This document shows positions 24,533 to 35,249 of a stretch of 64,000 nt of DNA, piece after piece. Source of the DNA: Marasmius tenuissimus. Its lineage: Eukaryota; Basidiomycota; Agaricomycetes; Agaricales; Marasmiaceae. Location: NCBI GenBank assembly GCA_029532415.1, contig JAQOTA010000055.1, positions 372,001 to 436,000 of the forward strand. The letters run 5' to 3'. Positions within the stretch are counted from its first letter, which is position 1. Each line of letters starts with the position of its first letter. The notes under the pieces are model-generated. The model worked only from the letters and a program-made list of their open reading frames with translations. It did not search any database and had not been told where the DNA came from. The position numbers and the translations under genes were made by a program.

Positions 24533-26159
24533 TCATACAACTCTTTTATCATCCACCAAGACTGTGACCATCATGCCCTTCTCGTCTAGCCTCTTCAATG
24601 GCTCATAGATCGACTCCTCCACCGTCCCATCTAAGATGTGTAGTACGGCCGTCCGCAACCTCTCCGTGCTGTACGAAAACAAATCGCCGTTAGGCCTATT
24701 CCACCTGGACTTGACCATGTCAACGAAAGCTCGGTGCGCATCGAAATGGGATTGTACACCAATCTTGAGGTACGTAAAGTTTGGGCAGGAGCGGGGATTG
24801 TGTAGAGAACTCATTCGCTCCAAACATAGGGACTTCGAGACGTCGGAGGAAGGATTCGGTAACCGTTTTCCGGAGCGTCTTTGGCCGATCCAGTTCTATC
24901 TGGCGCCGCTTCGAGACTTCATGGCTGGACGCAAACAACTCGCAAAGGGTGAATGACCGAAGGAAGGGGGTGTTTCTGAGTACCAAAACCACTTCCGTTT
25001 CCTTCAAAGGAATCCCTTCGAGAGCTAAGGTCGTCAGGGTACATCCCAAACGGTCCAAAAACTGGAGGAAGACATCGCGTGGCCATGATCCAATCGAGAA
25101 CGTCAGCTCCTCTCTGTCCATCAGTGGCAAGGGCTCCAGGAATGAGATGGTGAGGTTGTTAAGGGAAGGGAACTTCAAGTCGCGGATGGAATCGTGCAAT
25201 AAAGCGTAAAACCCATCTGCGCAGTAAAGCTGAATGGAAAGTGTCTCGAGGTTGGATTCCACAAGTTCTGGTCGTTCCTCGCTGGATACATAGCGCTCTA
25301 AATTAAGCAATCCTGCGTTTGCTTGGCCGTAATAGACGAGCGTTTTGAGGTCGTGGCCAAGTCGTAATGCTTCGAACACTGATTCGGGAGAACGTGTATT
25401 GTCGAAGGCCAACTTGAGATGATAAACTCCGTCCCATGGCACGTTATCCTCGAAGTTCAGTGCTTCTAACCCTTCCCCATATATAACGTTTCTGAGGCGA
25501 TACAAGTGACAGAAGTAATCAAAAATCACTCCGGCTTGCGTTGGCGATAAGGCAATAGTTTCGAGTATGGGAACTTGAACAGCAACAATCGCCTCCGTGG
25601 CCATCACAGGGCTCACCCACGTGAAGTCCACCTCACGCCATCGAGCTGCGTGTTCCACTAGCACGCCGAACGAATCGTAGCTCGCATCGAGTTTGTCGTC
25701 ATCCCATCCTCCACTCAGCCGAAGTGATAGGGGGTGTTGCCTGGAACGTTCAAGGATGAGATTTACGGAGTATTGAGTTCGCACTTCCAAATCGAGGGAA
25801 ATGTTGGCCCATAGCTCGGGCGAATTCAGCACAAGTTCCCTCCACCTCCCACACACACCACTGAGATGGAAGGGGACGGCCGACCCACGGAATTCGTCAT
25901 CATTGGGGTCTGTGACACACGCGAATCCAAAGATACGCCGAAGAATTTCTGTAGGGAGTTTCCGGATGGGGGAGAGAAGAGAGCTGTAACGAGCTATATT
26001 GCGTCGAAGAACCGCCTGTCGCTCACGCAAGCGTTCAATGCAGTCTTCGAACTGGATCACGTCGTACTCCGCGTTCCGAATGTAATGGGATAGCTCTTGT
26101 GGTAGAATTGGAAGGGTTATGCACGTCCTGAGCGCTCTCCATAAGTCGTCTGGTGTCAT
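24533..26159 (-). CDS. F-box/LRR-like protein with a one-base frameshift
   Basis: Putative substrate receptor of an SCF ubiquitin ligase; this Agaricomycete F-box class is large and mostly unstudied. From the ATG at 26159 the protein has a coiled-coil (FEDCIERLRERQAVLRR), then SPIRKLPTEILRRIFGFAC, the F-box core, then HLSGVCGRWRELVLNSPELW and a long leucine-rich part ending with SLNNLTISFLEPLPL and RSFTLCELFASS. Near 24.78 kb the frame changes: LLPKL is followed by TTTACG where one T fewer would give TYLKIGVQSHFD, which continues openly to the stop at 24533. As it stands translation ends at 24720 with a short unrelated tail, losing about 80 residues. Sequencing error or early decay are both possible. 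A more decayed relative lies at 47.4-47.9 kb. An ATG at 26450 is in frame but codes for low-conservation sequence, so I prefer 26159. Confidence 0.8.
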
Positions 26160-27259
26160 TGGTTCTTTCAATGCGCGTCGTTCGATGCCACGGAAATTTG
26201 GTCCATTGTTCAGGGTACACTGAGGGAAAAGAGATGGAATTATGAACTCCGAGGAACTGATCAGGATCAAACAGTGGGGACGATACCTGAGTTGTCGGCT
26301 CCAGCCTATTGGGAGAGCTGGAGAAAAACGCAGGCGCTTAGTCCGGGCGTCAATGCTTCTCTTTGGGACCTCCATGACCAAACATTCATCGGAGATTCTC
26401 CACTCCCCTTTTCCCTCTTTCCTCCAAGAAGGGACTGCTTTTATAGCCAAAAAAATGACTTGAAGGATCTGAGAAGGACTGGACCAGTGCCAGTGGCAAG
26501 GCAGTTCACTTTAGTATCCGCAGGTGAGGGAATATCTGGGGCCTGCTTTCCTTGTATTCGGTTGCTGAGTTATCTATTATTCATAGCCTGTTCACGAATC
26601 TCAAGCGTAAAGACATGTACTCGAGCCTCTCAGCTTGCCTGAAAGCTCACAATCGAACCAACATTGGTACGCAACCTTCCAAGTGCTTCTAATCTGTGCT
26701 GACCACCATTCGACGCCCATAAGGACATGAACGCGATCAAAGACGACGAAAAGCTATTACTCAAGGATCAAGATCTTACCTTCCACGGCGCATCTACGAC
26801 TGCCATCTATCCTGCCTCTACTCTCCGTTTCGTCCATCTTCCTCGTTGTTCACGTTGGATCGCAATGTAAGACGAAAAATAAAGCTGCTGCAGTCTTGGG
26901 CTTGAGGCCGTCGTTGGGGACAGGTTGATGAGGAAAATAGATGTATTGAAGAGCTGGAGACCATGAGGAGGTAGAAGGGCATGGAGTAACCAAAGACCGG
27001 GCTCACCACGTCGTGAAATGAATATGTTCGACACTGGAGCTTCAGGCAGTAATTCTTCTCTGCCTTTTTGTCTGTCAAGATCCACTAGGACGCACTTGCA
27101 ATACCACACGATTCAGTCCGGACTACCGATACCCGCTGTCGAGAAAGGACTACGATATTCGCTCTTGTATAAACCCGATCGTCACAGTGATAGCAGGTAA
27201 TTATCGCGTGCCAATAGCAAACAGTTATGAAACTTGATACAAAGTGGTCTGGTGTGATA
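26160..27259. other. Gap without recognisable gene
   Basis: This is the upstream region of the F-box gene and the start of the NACHT region. Short overlapping frames occur on both strands (for example minus 26807-27109) but none is recognisable. Confidence 0.45.
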
Positions 27260-27923
27260 CTACGGATACCTGCTACGATAGCTGGGCTCCGAGGAGAGTT
27301 TCGTTGGGGTACCCCGAGCGAAGATCGCATCGTCGGGTTGTCGCCCTGAACCCATCACAGTGACCAACCCAGCTGGCAACCATCCTCCGACGCTCCCGGC
27401 CCATGTCCACCGGCTGTTGGAACCGTGGATTCCCAGCCGTTTGAGTCCCCCCAACCAATATCCGGCGCCAGTCCTGTGGCAATCAACGACACTTCCATCA
27501 GGCGTTTCTCTTGTTTCCCTCAACGAGAATTCATAGGGAATATGCCAGAACATCTGACAATGGGGATATGCTGGTGGAGCGAAGCCTTTAGCTTGTCGGG
27601 AGAACCTTAAGAAACGTAGGGTCAAACGATAGTGACTTAAAGGTGCCGAGATGAACGACAGCCTATGGAGATCACAAGGTTTTGATCGCGATGGCAGCGT
27701 TTCGTATTCAACGCTATGGATCGTGACAGGAAAATAGGTGCAATGGGAGGCCTGATTATCGATAGAGGCACAAGAAGAGTGGGGTAGAAGGTTAGACTAT
27801 CGCGCGATCTTATATAGAACCGCGGTGGGTGTTGATTGGAGTTAGCCTGCTCGTATCGTGTACACCGGCGATGCTGGTGGAGATACGCAAGATGTGTTGT
27901 GGCCCAGCAGTGTACCAGCCTTC
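27260..27923 (-). pseudogene. E/S-family relic 3' of the first NACHT gene
   Basis: On the minus strand this region matches the regions at 40.55-41.14 and 54.25-54.79 kb, each lying just beyond the 3' end of a NACHT gene. Shared points are a stretch reading LSIIRPPIAP here against LSIDNQNPP and YHSIDNQGFPL in the others, and a segment IPYEFSLRE here against the DNA of the two others at the same place. Reading frames are interrupted and differ between copies, so I regard this as a gene relic. Its product is unknown. Similarity is partial and was judged by eye. Confidence 0.4.
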
Positions 27924-30442
27924 CTACGTTCCATGCGTTCCGAGCCGACTGCTGTTGTACGCCTTCTCCCACTGTTCCCATGGCAAGTCAAGGACCTTTG
28001 TCTTCAGGGCTTCCGCTTTCTCAGTGAGAGTGTCTGGGAAGGTCTATTCAGGATGGGAATCGTCAAGTTTAGTGATACAATGATCAGTAGGGAGCTGGAC
28101 CTGGGCTCACCTCGATCCATTCGAACAAATCTTTCCGCACTTTCTCTCCACCCAAAGGCCCGAATTCCAAGGATGAACATACTTTCGCATGTTCAAAAAA
28201 AGTCAGGCAGATCGAAAGCAACTCTGTATCAGGACGACAATGTTTCAAGAGTAACGAAGGATCTGCCAGGTTCAGGAAGATATACATCAACTCGGAAATG
28301 GTGTTTTCGTCCTCCGCACCACTACGAGCATGCTTCTCGAAAAGGGAAGTCAGCGCCTTGACAAGTTGCATACAAGCCTCCTGGTATGCTCGGTGCCAGG
28401 GATCGTGGGACTCATTGCCTCCAGAGAGATCACAGTCGCAATCTGTGAGACGCGGGAGTTGACTAACGCTGGGTCCTTGGCTATTCAGTTTGACAGACCA
28501 CCCAGAACCTGTTGCATGTCGGATAACTCTCAGCACAACCCTTCTTGGCAAAGATACAGGGGAAGGCCATTCGAGGTGAAAGCACGTAGGAGCGTGTTCA
28601 AATTTGCGCGTGAGACGGTCCACAAGGTCGAGATCGGCCTCACTTCCGTGCTTGTTTTGGAAACAAGGGGTGATTAACATGGAATCGTGCACAGCTAAAT
28701 CGTTGGTCAAACTTACATATGTCCTCACCCACGGTATTAGTTCCTGATACAGACCTCCCCAAGAATTACGGTCCAATACCGCCAAATATGAGGATGCCAG
28801 ATCAACATTTGACAGGGTATCCAGTAATTCCCGAGATGGCTTGGGAGTCAACTCGCGGCAGACCGCAATCCATTTTGTGAAGAAGGGGCTGGTATGTTTG
28901 CCATGAAGTTGGTCGAAGCTACTCATATATGCGAGGTTAGATTCAGATAATGAAATCCGGGGACGTTTGACCTCGTACCTAACAGTCCGCATCTTCCTGG
29001 TCGAGAGATTCTGAAGCCAAAGTCGTGCTATGGCATCCGTCCAGGTGGGTATGTCAATATGAAAATCATGCGACCTCGTCCGCTCAACTAGGTAATCCCG
29101 GAACGACGTGTGGTATAACACAATGTCATCCCCCCACTCCCTAATATTCAGCACCGAGTGCATGGCTCGCAACGTCAAGGCTACTTGTCCCGCAGGCAGC
29201 CCGAACACCATCTCGATACATGCTGGAGTTTTTACCTGTTGATGTTCTGGAAGTACAAGGATAGCTGCCACGATGGGGAGAAGTTTCTCGTGGTCTGGAT
29301 TCATACTGAGGATTAGATCGTAAAGGACATCGAGCTGGTGGTATGGAGATGACCCCAGCCGGCGTGCTGGGACATTTTCGAGGATGATACGAAGCTGTTC
29401 CGTAGGGCATTGGAATGCAAGCTGAATGAACTTGATGACAGTTGATGCATAGACAAACTGTCCGCAGGCACGCTCAACCAAAGTTTCGAGGTCTTCCTTC
29501 GAAGGCCAGGGATTGGGGAACCGGAGTTGGCGATACTTCCGACTGGCGGCAATCTCTCGAAAGTGATGGACAAAGTAACGCCGGATGTCCTCGCGGGCTG
29601 CGAGCGAATTGTCCAACACAATGGTTTTCGAAAGTTGAAAGAGAGGTTCATCCGCGAAGGCTTCCTGAATCCAAGATTCTGGTCGACTGCAGATTAAGAA
29701 TCTCAACGGGAATCCTGGTGCTTGTTGATAGGCAGATTGGATCATGGAGAGAATGCGTACTTGGGCATCCTCGTCGCCACACTCATCCAGCCCGTCGATA
29801 ATGACGATGTTGGGAGCGGCCGGACCACCGCACAAGGATTGTTGCGCGCTCCAAGTCAGGATGGGTTCGACAACCAACTCGCGAAACTGGGCTTCCAACG
29901 TGTCTTCCAGAATTGTGGGATTTCTCGAGATAACCTGCTCAATATGATCTCGTAACAGTGGCGTTGTGGAAGTAAGACCGTGCGCAATGGTGGGTATGAG
30001 CGCGGCCGGGTTGTTACGCCTCGGATCGGATCGAAAGAAAAAGAATGAGGAAGCCAGAACGCCCTCGTTTTCGCAAGCCGGGGCAACGGTCATGGCAATT
30101 GCAGACTTTCCGACGCCGGCAGCACCTGAAAGCCAACAGATGGGGTGTTGTTGTTTGCTCGATCTCCAATCATGGATCATTCCGAGAGCTTGTACGCGGG
30201 TTTCCGGAAGACAACGGCCTCGCTCGAACTGCTGCTCGGCTTTGTGGGATGCGCCGACGCCGGCGACTGCGCTCACGAGGCGTTCATATGCTGCTGTATT
30301 GACACACTTGAGGATGGTTTGAATCATGAGAGACAACGGCTTGAGACTCACGGCTGGCATTTGTCGAGTAGAAATGGTTGTTGATATTCTGATCTCGCCC
30401 GTTGTTGATATTCTGGTACCCCCTACTATTGACATTGAGCAT
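27924..30442 (-). CDS. NACHT NTPase, NLR-like paralog 1
   Basis: STAND-type signalling NTPase; fungal NACHT proteins act in non-self recognition and cell death, though not shown for this subfamily. Start MLNVNSRG at 30442, then one full octapeptide QNINNGRD and QNINNHFY. An intron of 58 bases (GTGAGT ... ATACAG) leads to AYERLVSAVAGVGASHKAEQ. The NACHT core has Walker A GAAGVGKSAIAMT, FFFFRSDPRRNNPAALIPT, Walker B IVIIDGLDECGD, and FLICSRPESWI. A helical part follows (ALTLRAMHSVLNI, YHTSFRDYL), then CDCDLSGGN. After the intron with donor at 28110 the last exon (27924-28043) reads TFPDTLTEKAEALKTKV, LDLPWEQWEKAYN and ends TAG. About 755 residues. Two further presumed introns (60 and 66 bases) are multiples of three without stops, so retained forms stay in frame. 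No WD40, ankyrin or TPR repeats. Confidence 0.9.
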
Positions 30443-30599
30443 GGATATCGTCCTCGCCAGCTTGTAACGGATTGTGAGTCTGGGACGGGGAATGATGCAC
30501 TCTCGAGATGATTGAACGTATTGAATCAGCTCAGTTGAATGAGTATGGACGATGGGTTGAAGAACAGAGAACGGCGAGAAGCTGTAAACGTCGCGTGAT

Positions 30600-30650
30600 G
30601 ATGTTCGTAATGACTCTGAGAAAACTGTTTGTTCAGCAACAGCAACATGG
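30600..30650 (-). promoter_or_regulatory. Conserved upstream block of NACHT paralog 1
   Basis: About 170 bases upstream of the start, plus-strand GAGAAAACTGTTTGTTCAGC matches the blocks upstream of the other three NACHT genes (34.69, 43.99 and 58.45 kb). Conservation at a fixed distance suggests a core-promoter element or a 5' leader. This is inference from paralog comparison only. Confidence 0.4.
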
Positions 30651-30997
30651 TCCAGACTCCAGACTCCGTGCATCAGTTCTTCAGTACTGATCTGCGATCA
30701 GCAACTTAGGTCGCACGGTGAGCGGCTAACTACGTAGCGGAGATTATTCGATATCCACTGGCGTGATATAGCTGGAATTTCGATGATGAAACGGCGCCGA
30801 TGTCTCCCTGGGAGGAATCGGCATCGACCTTGCTGCTTCACGAGAGTCGAGACGTTGTAGTTTACTGGTTTGTCCGTTTCGTGAGATCTGGGCTGTGAAT
30901 TAGCACCGAAGGGAGCAATAAGACAAAATAAACAAAGAAACTCACTATTCTTCCCTGCCATCAATATTGTTGCGCTATGTATAACACCTATGGACAA

Positions 30998-31420
30998 CTC
31001 TGTGAGAGGTGGCTAAGTTCTGGTATTTTCGTTTGGGGCCTGAGTTGGGCACGTTTACTGTCCCGTTTTTCTCGGTAACATCGGCCTGATCTTCGTCGTT
31101 GTAGTTGTCGGCTGGTTTGAGTTGAAGGGGGACAGGACTTTCGCGTTATAATTCCATTTCGGTGGCATTGTTTTGACTCCCCATGATCATCTCCAATCTC
31201 AAATTTTCTATTCTTCTACCCTGCTCCCTTTGTATCTTTAGCCGCTCCATCCCAGTTCGCGAGGTCATTTGACCTTGTTCTTCGCAGCGCAATTTTTGGG
31301 TCGTGTATCCCTGAGCGAGTATCGGAAAACAAGGCAGGTTCGGAGCCAGCAGTCCCAGGAATCGGGTCGATTGGAGGCCAGAGAGTTTGGCCGGCCTACA
31401 CATGAGTTGGGGAATGGTTT
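30998..31420. repeat. R1 repeat copy a (partial)
   Basis: Partial copy of the R1 unit. It matches the central part of the other copies (near 37.9-38.2, 46.7-47.0, 49.9-50.2, 51.8-52.1 and 61.8-62.1 kb). On the minus strand it carries the decayed peptide NWDGAAKDTKGAG (near 31.22-31.26 kb), matching NWDEVAKGAKRAG of copy f. Confidence 0.7.
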
Positions 31421-32019
31421 AGGGCCTCGCATTATCATTTCATTCGTTATTTCCAGCCAGCCTTGTTGTCTCGGTCGAGGATTCAGGCGGGTGTTGGACA
31501 AGACGAGTCGACAACTGCATGGAAAGCGCGATAAGAGAGCTCTTGGCACTGTATTACGTAATAGACCCATATTTAGAAAAATCGGGGTTCATATTGTTGA
31601 GTGTCGAGAAAGAGAGCTGGAGCAAGCTCAATGGCTCGTGGCGTATGTCTGTTGTTAGTGAGGGAAAAATAAACGCCTACCAACGTCCGTTGGGTATGAT
31701 CTTGACTGAGGCTCACTCGCACTGCTGCGCATTCGGTATTCAGGCTGATGATATGTGCTTGTAGCAACTCTCTCAGTTCAATATGCCAGACATTCATAAT
31801 GTAACTACATCGCGCACTAACAGTGCTGACACCCTACTAGTAACGAAGCAAAACTTGATCGCAAGCAGACTCCCCGATGGTACCGCGGGCAGTACGAGCC
31901 CTTTCTATAACGGTTGGTAAGTGAGGAATACTCAGTTTCACATAGTAGCACTTTACCGCCATTGTCTGGGAACGACTCTTATCTTTTCGTATCGTTGAGG
32001 AAGGGCGAGCGAGACGTGT
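31421..32019. other. Gap without recognisable gene
   Basis: Region between R1 copy a and the 3' end of NACHT paralog 2. Overlapping short frames on both strands do not resemble any protein I recognise. Confidence 0.45.
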
Positions 32020-34610
32020 CTAGACTCTGTGGTCATTGTCGTTGTACGCCTGCGCCCACTGTTCCCAAGGTAAGACAAGGACTTGTGCCTTCAACACCAT
32101 CATCTCTTTCGCGAAATTTTCTGGCAAGGTCTATAGAAACGTATCCGGGTCAATTTCGGTGCACTCTAGTGAGAGATTGAACCCAAACAACTATGCTCAC
32201 CTCGATCCATTCAAGCAGATTCTCCCGTGCTTTTTCTCCAGACGACAGCTCGACCTCCAAGAATGAGCAGTCTTTCGCGAGTCCAAGGAAGGTCTGGCAG
32301 AGCGAAAGTATCTCTGTATCAACACAACAATGTCGCAGGAGCCACGAACTTGCCAAGGTTTGAAAAATATTCGTCGACTCATGAATGGTGCCTTCATCCT
32401 TGTCCCCACTACGCACAAGCTTTTCCAAATGGGCGACGGACTCCTTGACAACCCGCATACAGAATTCCTGGTGCGCCAGGTGGAAGGGATCACTCGACTT
32501 GTTGCCTTCAGAGAGATCACAGTTACACTCTGTGAGGCGTGGCAGTTGACCATTGCTGGTTTTTAGGTTATCGAAGATGATAGACGACCGTGATGGTATA
32601 GAACGTATTGTCACTTGTTCTGGCGGAGGCACACCCGGAGGCCATTTGAGATGGAAACACACAGGAAGGCATTCGAATCTGTCCGTGACACGACCGACAA
32701 GGTGAAGATAGTCCTTGTTCAATGCACCGGTACCATGCTCACGCTGGCGATGAAGAATCGTGAATACAAGATCATGCGCGGTAAAAAAAAACGAGTTAGC
32801 TGAACTTACACATACGTACATCCTCATCCATCGTACTAAAGGCACGAACAGGTGTTCCCAACTTGAATCGTCCGTCAACTCCATTTCAGCCTTCTTTGCT
32901 AGAATCAGAAATATACGATCAACATTCAATAGGACATCGAGTAAATCCCGAGAGGGATTGGGAATCGAGTTGACGCAGAACTCGATCCATTTTGTAAAGA
33001 AGGGGCCAGTCTTGTGTTCGTTGGGGCTACTCGTGTATGCAAAATTAGGTCTAGATGGTAGCATCCAGGGACGATTGACTTCATACCTGTAACCTGGCAC
33101 GTTCCTGGTCGTGAGCTTTTGAAGCCAACCTCGCGCGATGTCATCCGTCCAGGTGGGTATGTCGATATAAAAATTACGTGACCTCGTCTGGTCGGTCAGA
33201 TAATCCCGAAACGTGGTGCAGTATAGCTTGATATCGTCCTCCGATTCCCCAATGTCCAGAACCGAATGCATGGTTCGTAACGTCGCGGCTACTTGTCCCT
33301 TAGGTAGTCTGAGCACCAGCTCGATACATGCTGGAGTTTTCACCTGTTGATGTTCTGGAAATACAAGGATAGCCGCTAGGATCGGGAGAAGTTCCTCGTG
33401 GTTTGGATGCCTACTGAGTGTCAGATCGTAGAGCGCATCGAGCTGGCGATACGGCGACGTCCTCGACCGACAAACCGGGTTCTCAAGAATGGTACGAAGC
33501 TGTTCCATGGGGCATTGGGACGCAAGTTGAATGAATTCGACGACAGTTGATGCGTAGGCAAACTGGCCGCATGCACAATCAACCAAAATTTCGAGGTCTT
33601 CCTTCGAAGGCCAGGGATTGGGGAATCGGACTTGGCGATACTGCCGACTGGTAATAATCTTCTGAAAGTGATAGACAAGGTAACGCCGGATGTCCTCGCG
33701 GGCTGCGAGCGAATTGTCCAACACAATGGTTTTCGAAAGTTGAAAGAGAGGTTCAGCTGTGAAGGCTTCCCGGATCCACGATTCCGGTCGACTACAGATC
33801 AGAAATCTCAGTGGTAAGCCCGGTGTTTCTTCATAGGCAGATTGGATCATGGATAAAATGCGTAGTTGGGTACGTTCGTCAACACACTCGTCCAGCCCGT
33901 CAACGATGATGATGTTGGGAGCGTCTGAACCGCCACACAAGGGTCGTTGTGCGCTCCACGTCAGGATGGGCTCAACAACCAACTCGCGATACTGGGCTTC
34001 CAACGTGTCTTCCAGGATTGTGGGATTCTTCGAGATGACCTGTTCGATATGATTTCGTAAAAGTGGCGTTGCGGAGGCCAGATCGCGTGCAATGGTGGGT
34101 ATGAGCGTCAAGGAATTGTTATGTTTGGGGTCAGATTGACAGAAGAATGAGGATGCCAGAACCCCCTCGGTCTCGCAGTCCTGGGCAATGGTCATGGCAA
34201 TCGCAGACTTTCCGACGCCGGCAGCACCTGAAAGCCAGCAGATGGGGTGTTTCTGCTGTCTGCTCGTCCTCCAATCGTGGATCGCTCTGATAGCTTCGAC
34301 ACGGGTTCCCGGAAGACAACAGCCTCGCTCGGACTGGTGCTCGGTTTTGTGGGATGCGCCAACGCCGGTGGCTGCGCTCACGAGGCGTTCATATGCTGCT
34401 GTATCGACGCACTTGAGGACAGTTTGAGTCAGAAGAGGCAACAAGTAGCTCACGATTGGTATTCGCCGAGTGGAGATGATCGTTGATGTTCTGGTCTTGC
34501 CCATGATAATTGTTCTGGTGTGTCCCATGATTAATGTTTTGTATGGGTGTTGTTGCTGGTTTGTAGCTGGCTGCGATAGAGAGCAGTGCACTCCCAAGAC
34601 GGTTGAGCAT
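32020..34610 (-). CDS. NACHT NTPase, NLR-like paralog 2
   Basis: Same architecture as paralog 1. The octapeptides read QNINHGTH, QNNYHGQD, QNINDHLH. The codon that starts paralogs 3 and 4 (ATG before QNIN) is ATA here, at 34542-34544; an in-frame ATG at 34610 gives a 22-residue extension (LGSALLSIAASYKP). Intron 1 (GTGAGC ... GATACAG, with a CTGAC branch site) joins to AYERLVSAATGVGASHK. Walker A GAAGVGKSAIAMT, Walker B IIIVDGLDECVD, FLICSRPESWI and CNCDLSEGN are present. The residue run after the Walker A helix is SSFFCQSDPKHNN, shorter than in the paralogs. Last exon 32020-32130: TLPENFAKEMMVLKAQV, LVLPWEQWAQAYN, then TAG. About 780 residues. Neighbours: R1 copy b upstream, partial R1 copy a downstream. 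Confidence 0.88.
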
Positions 34611-34679
34611 GACGAGTCGATCAGCTTGAATGGATGACCATGGACGAGGGGAAAAGGGAATAGAGCTGCGGATGCGGTG

Positions 34680-34725
34680 AGATGACGGTGGTAGGAAAAC
34701 GGTTTACTACACGTTGCGGTAGTGT
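34680..34725 (-). promoter_or_regulatory. Conserved upstream block of NACHT paralog 2
   Basis: GTAGGAAAACGGTTTACTAC on the plus strand corresponds to the blocks upstream of the other paralogs. It lies 148 bases from the ATA that replaces the usual start but only 82 bases from the ATG at 34610, so the mRNA start may fall close to, or even beyond, that ATG. Confidence 0.35.
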
Positions 34726-35249
34726 TCCAGAAGCTTCGTCGATGATCTGTCAATTAATCTCCGCCCAGCAAGTACTGAGGACCAAATGCTGTCTACAGCT
34801 GAGCGGCTAGTCCAGTCGGTGAGCGCCGAGCTTCGATGAGACAATTCGGCTGAACTTATGGTTGGGATCTCAACGAAGAAGCAATGTTGAGAATTGTCTG
34901 AAAGGAATCGGCGTCAACCTTGCTAGTAATGAGAACCCTGTAGGTTCTTTAAACAATTGTGGGTCGTGGGCATCCAGGCTAAATGATTCTTGAATGGTCC
35001 CGGGTCAGCTCTGAAGGGAGTACAAGGACAATTCAAACGAAGTGACTCACCAATTTTCCCTTCGCGATGATCCAATCTTTTGCAATACAGATTCAGCGCG
35101 TCTCCAATGTCCATAGAGCCTATTGCAATCCGCTAAACGCTAAAAGTCCCTCCCACAGTGAGCATCCCGCCAGATTCCGCCGCCCGAATGCTTTGAGATG
35201 GCTCCGAGCGCCGTGAGGAAATAAGTATATAGAATGTGGAGACGTTCCC

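Noticed and set aside
30350..30435. Alternative NACHT N-terminus in the ISTR frame, as given by the longest open frame
   Set aside because: A 54-58 base intron ending ATACAG restores one and the same frame in all four paralogs from the octapeptide exon; the long-frame version needs a 41-45 base region to be coding and fails for paralog 4.
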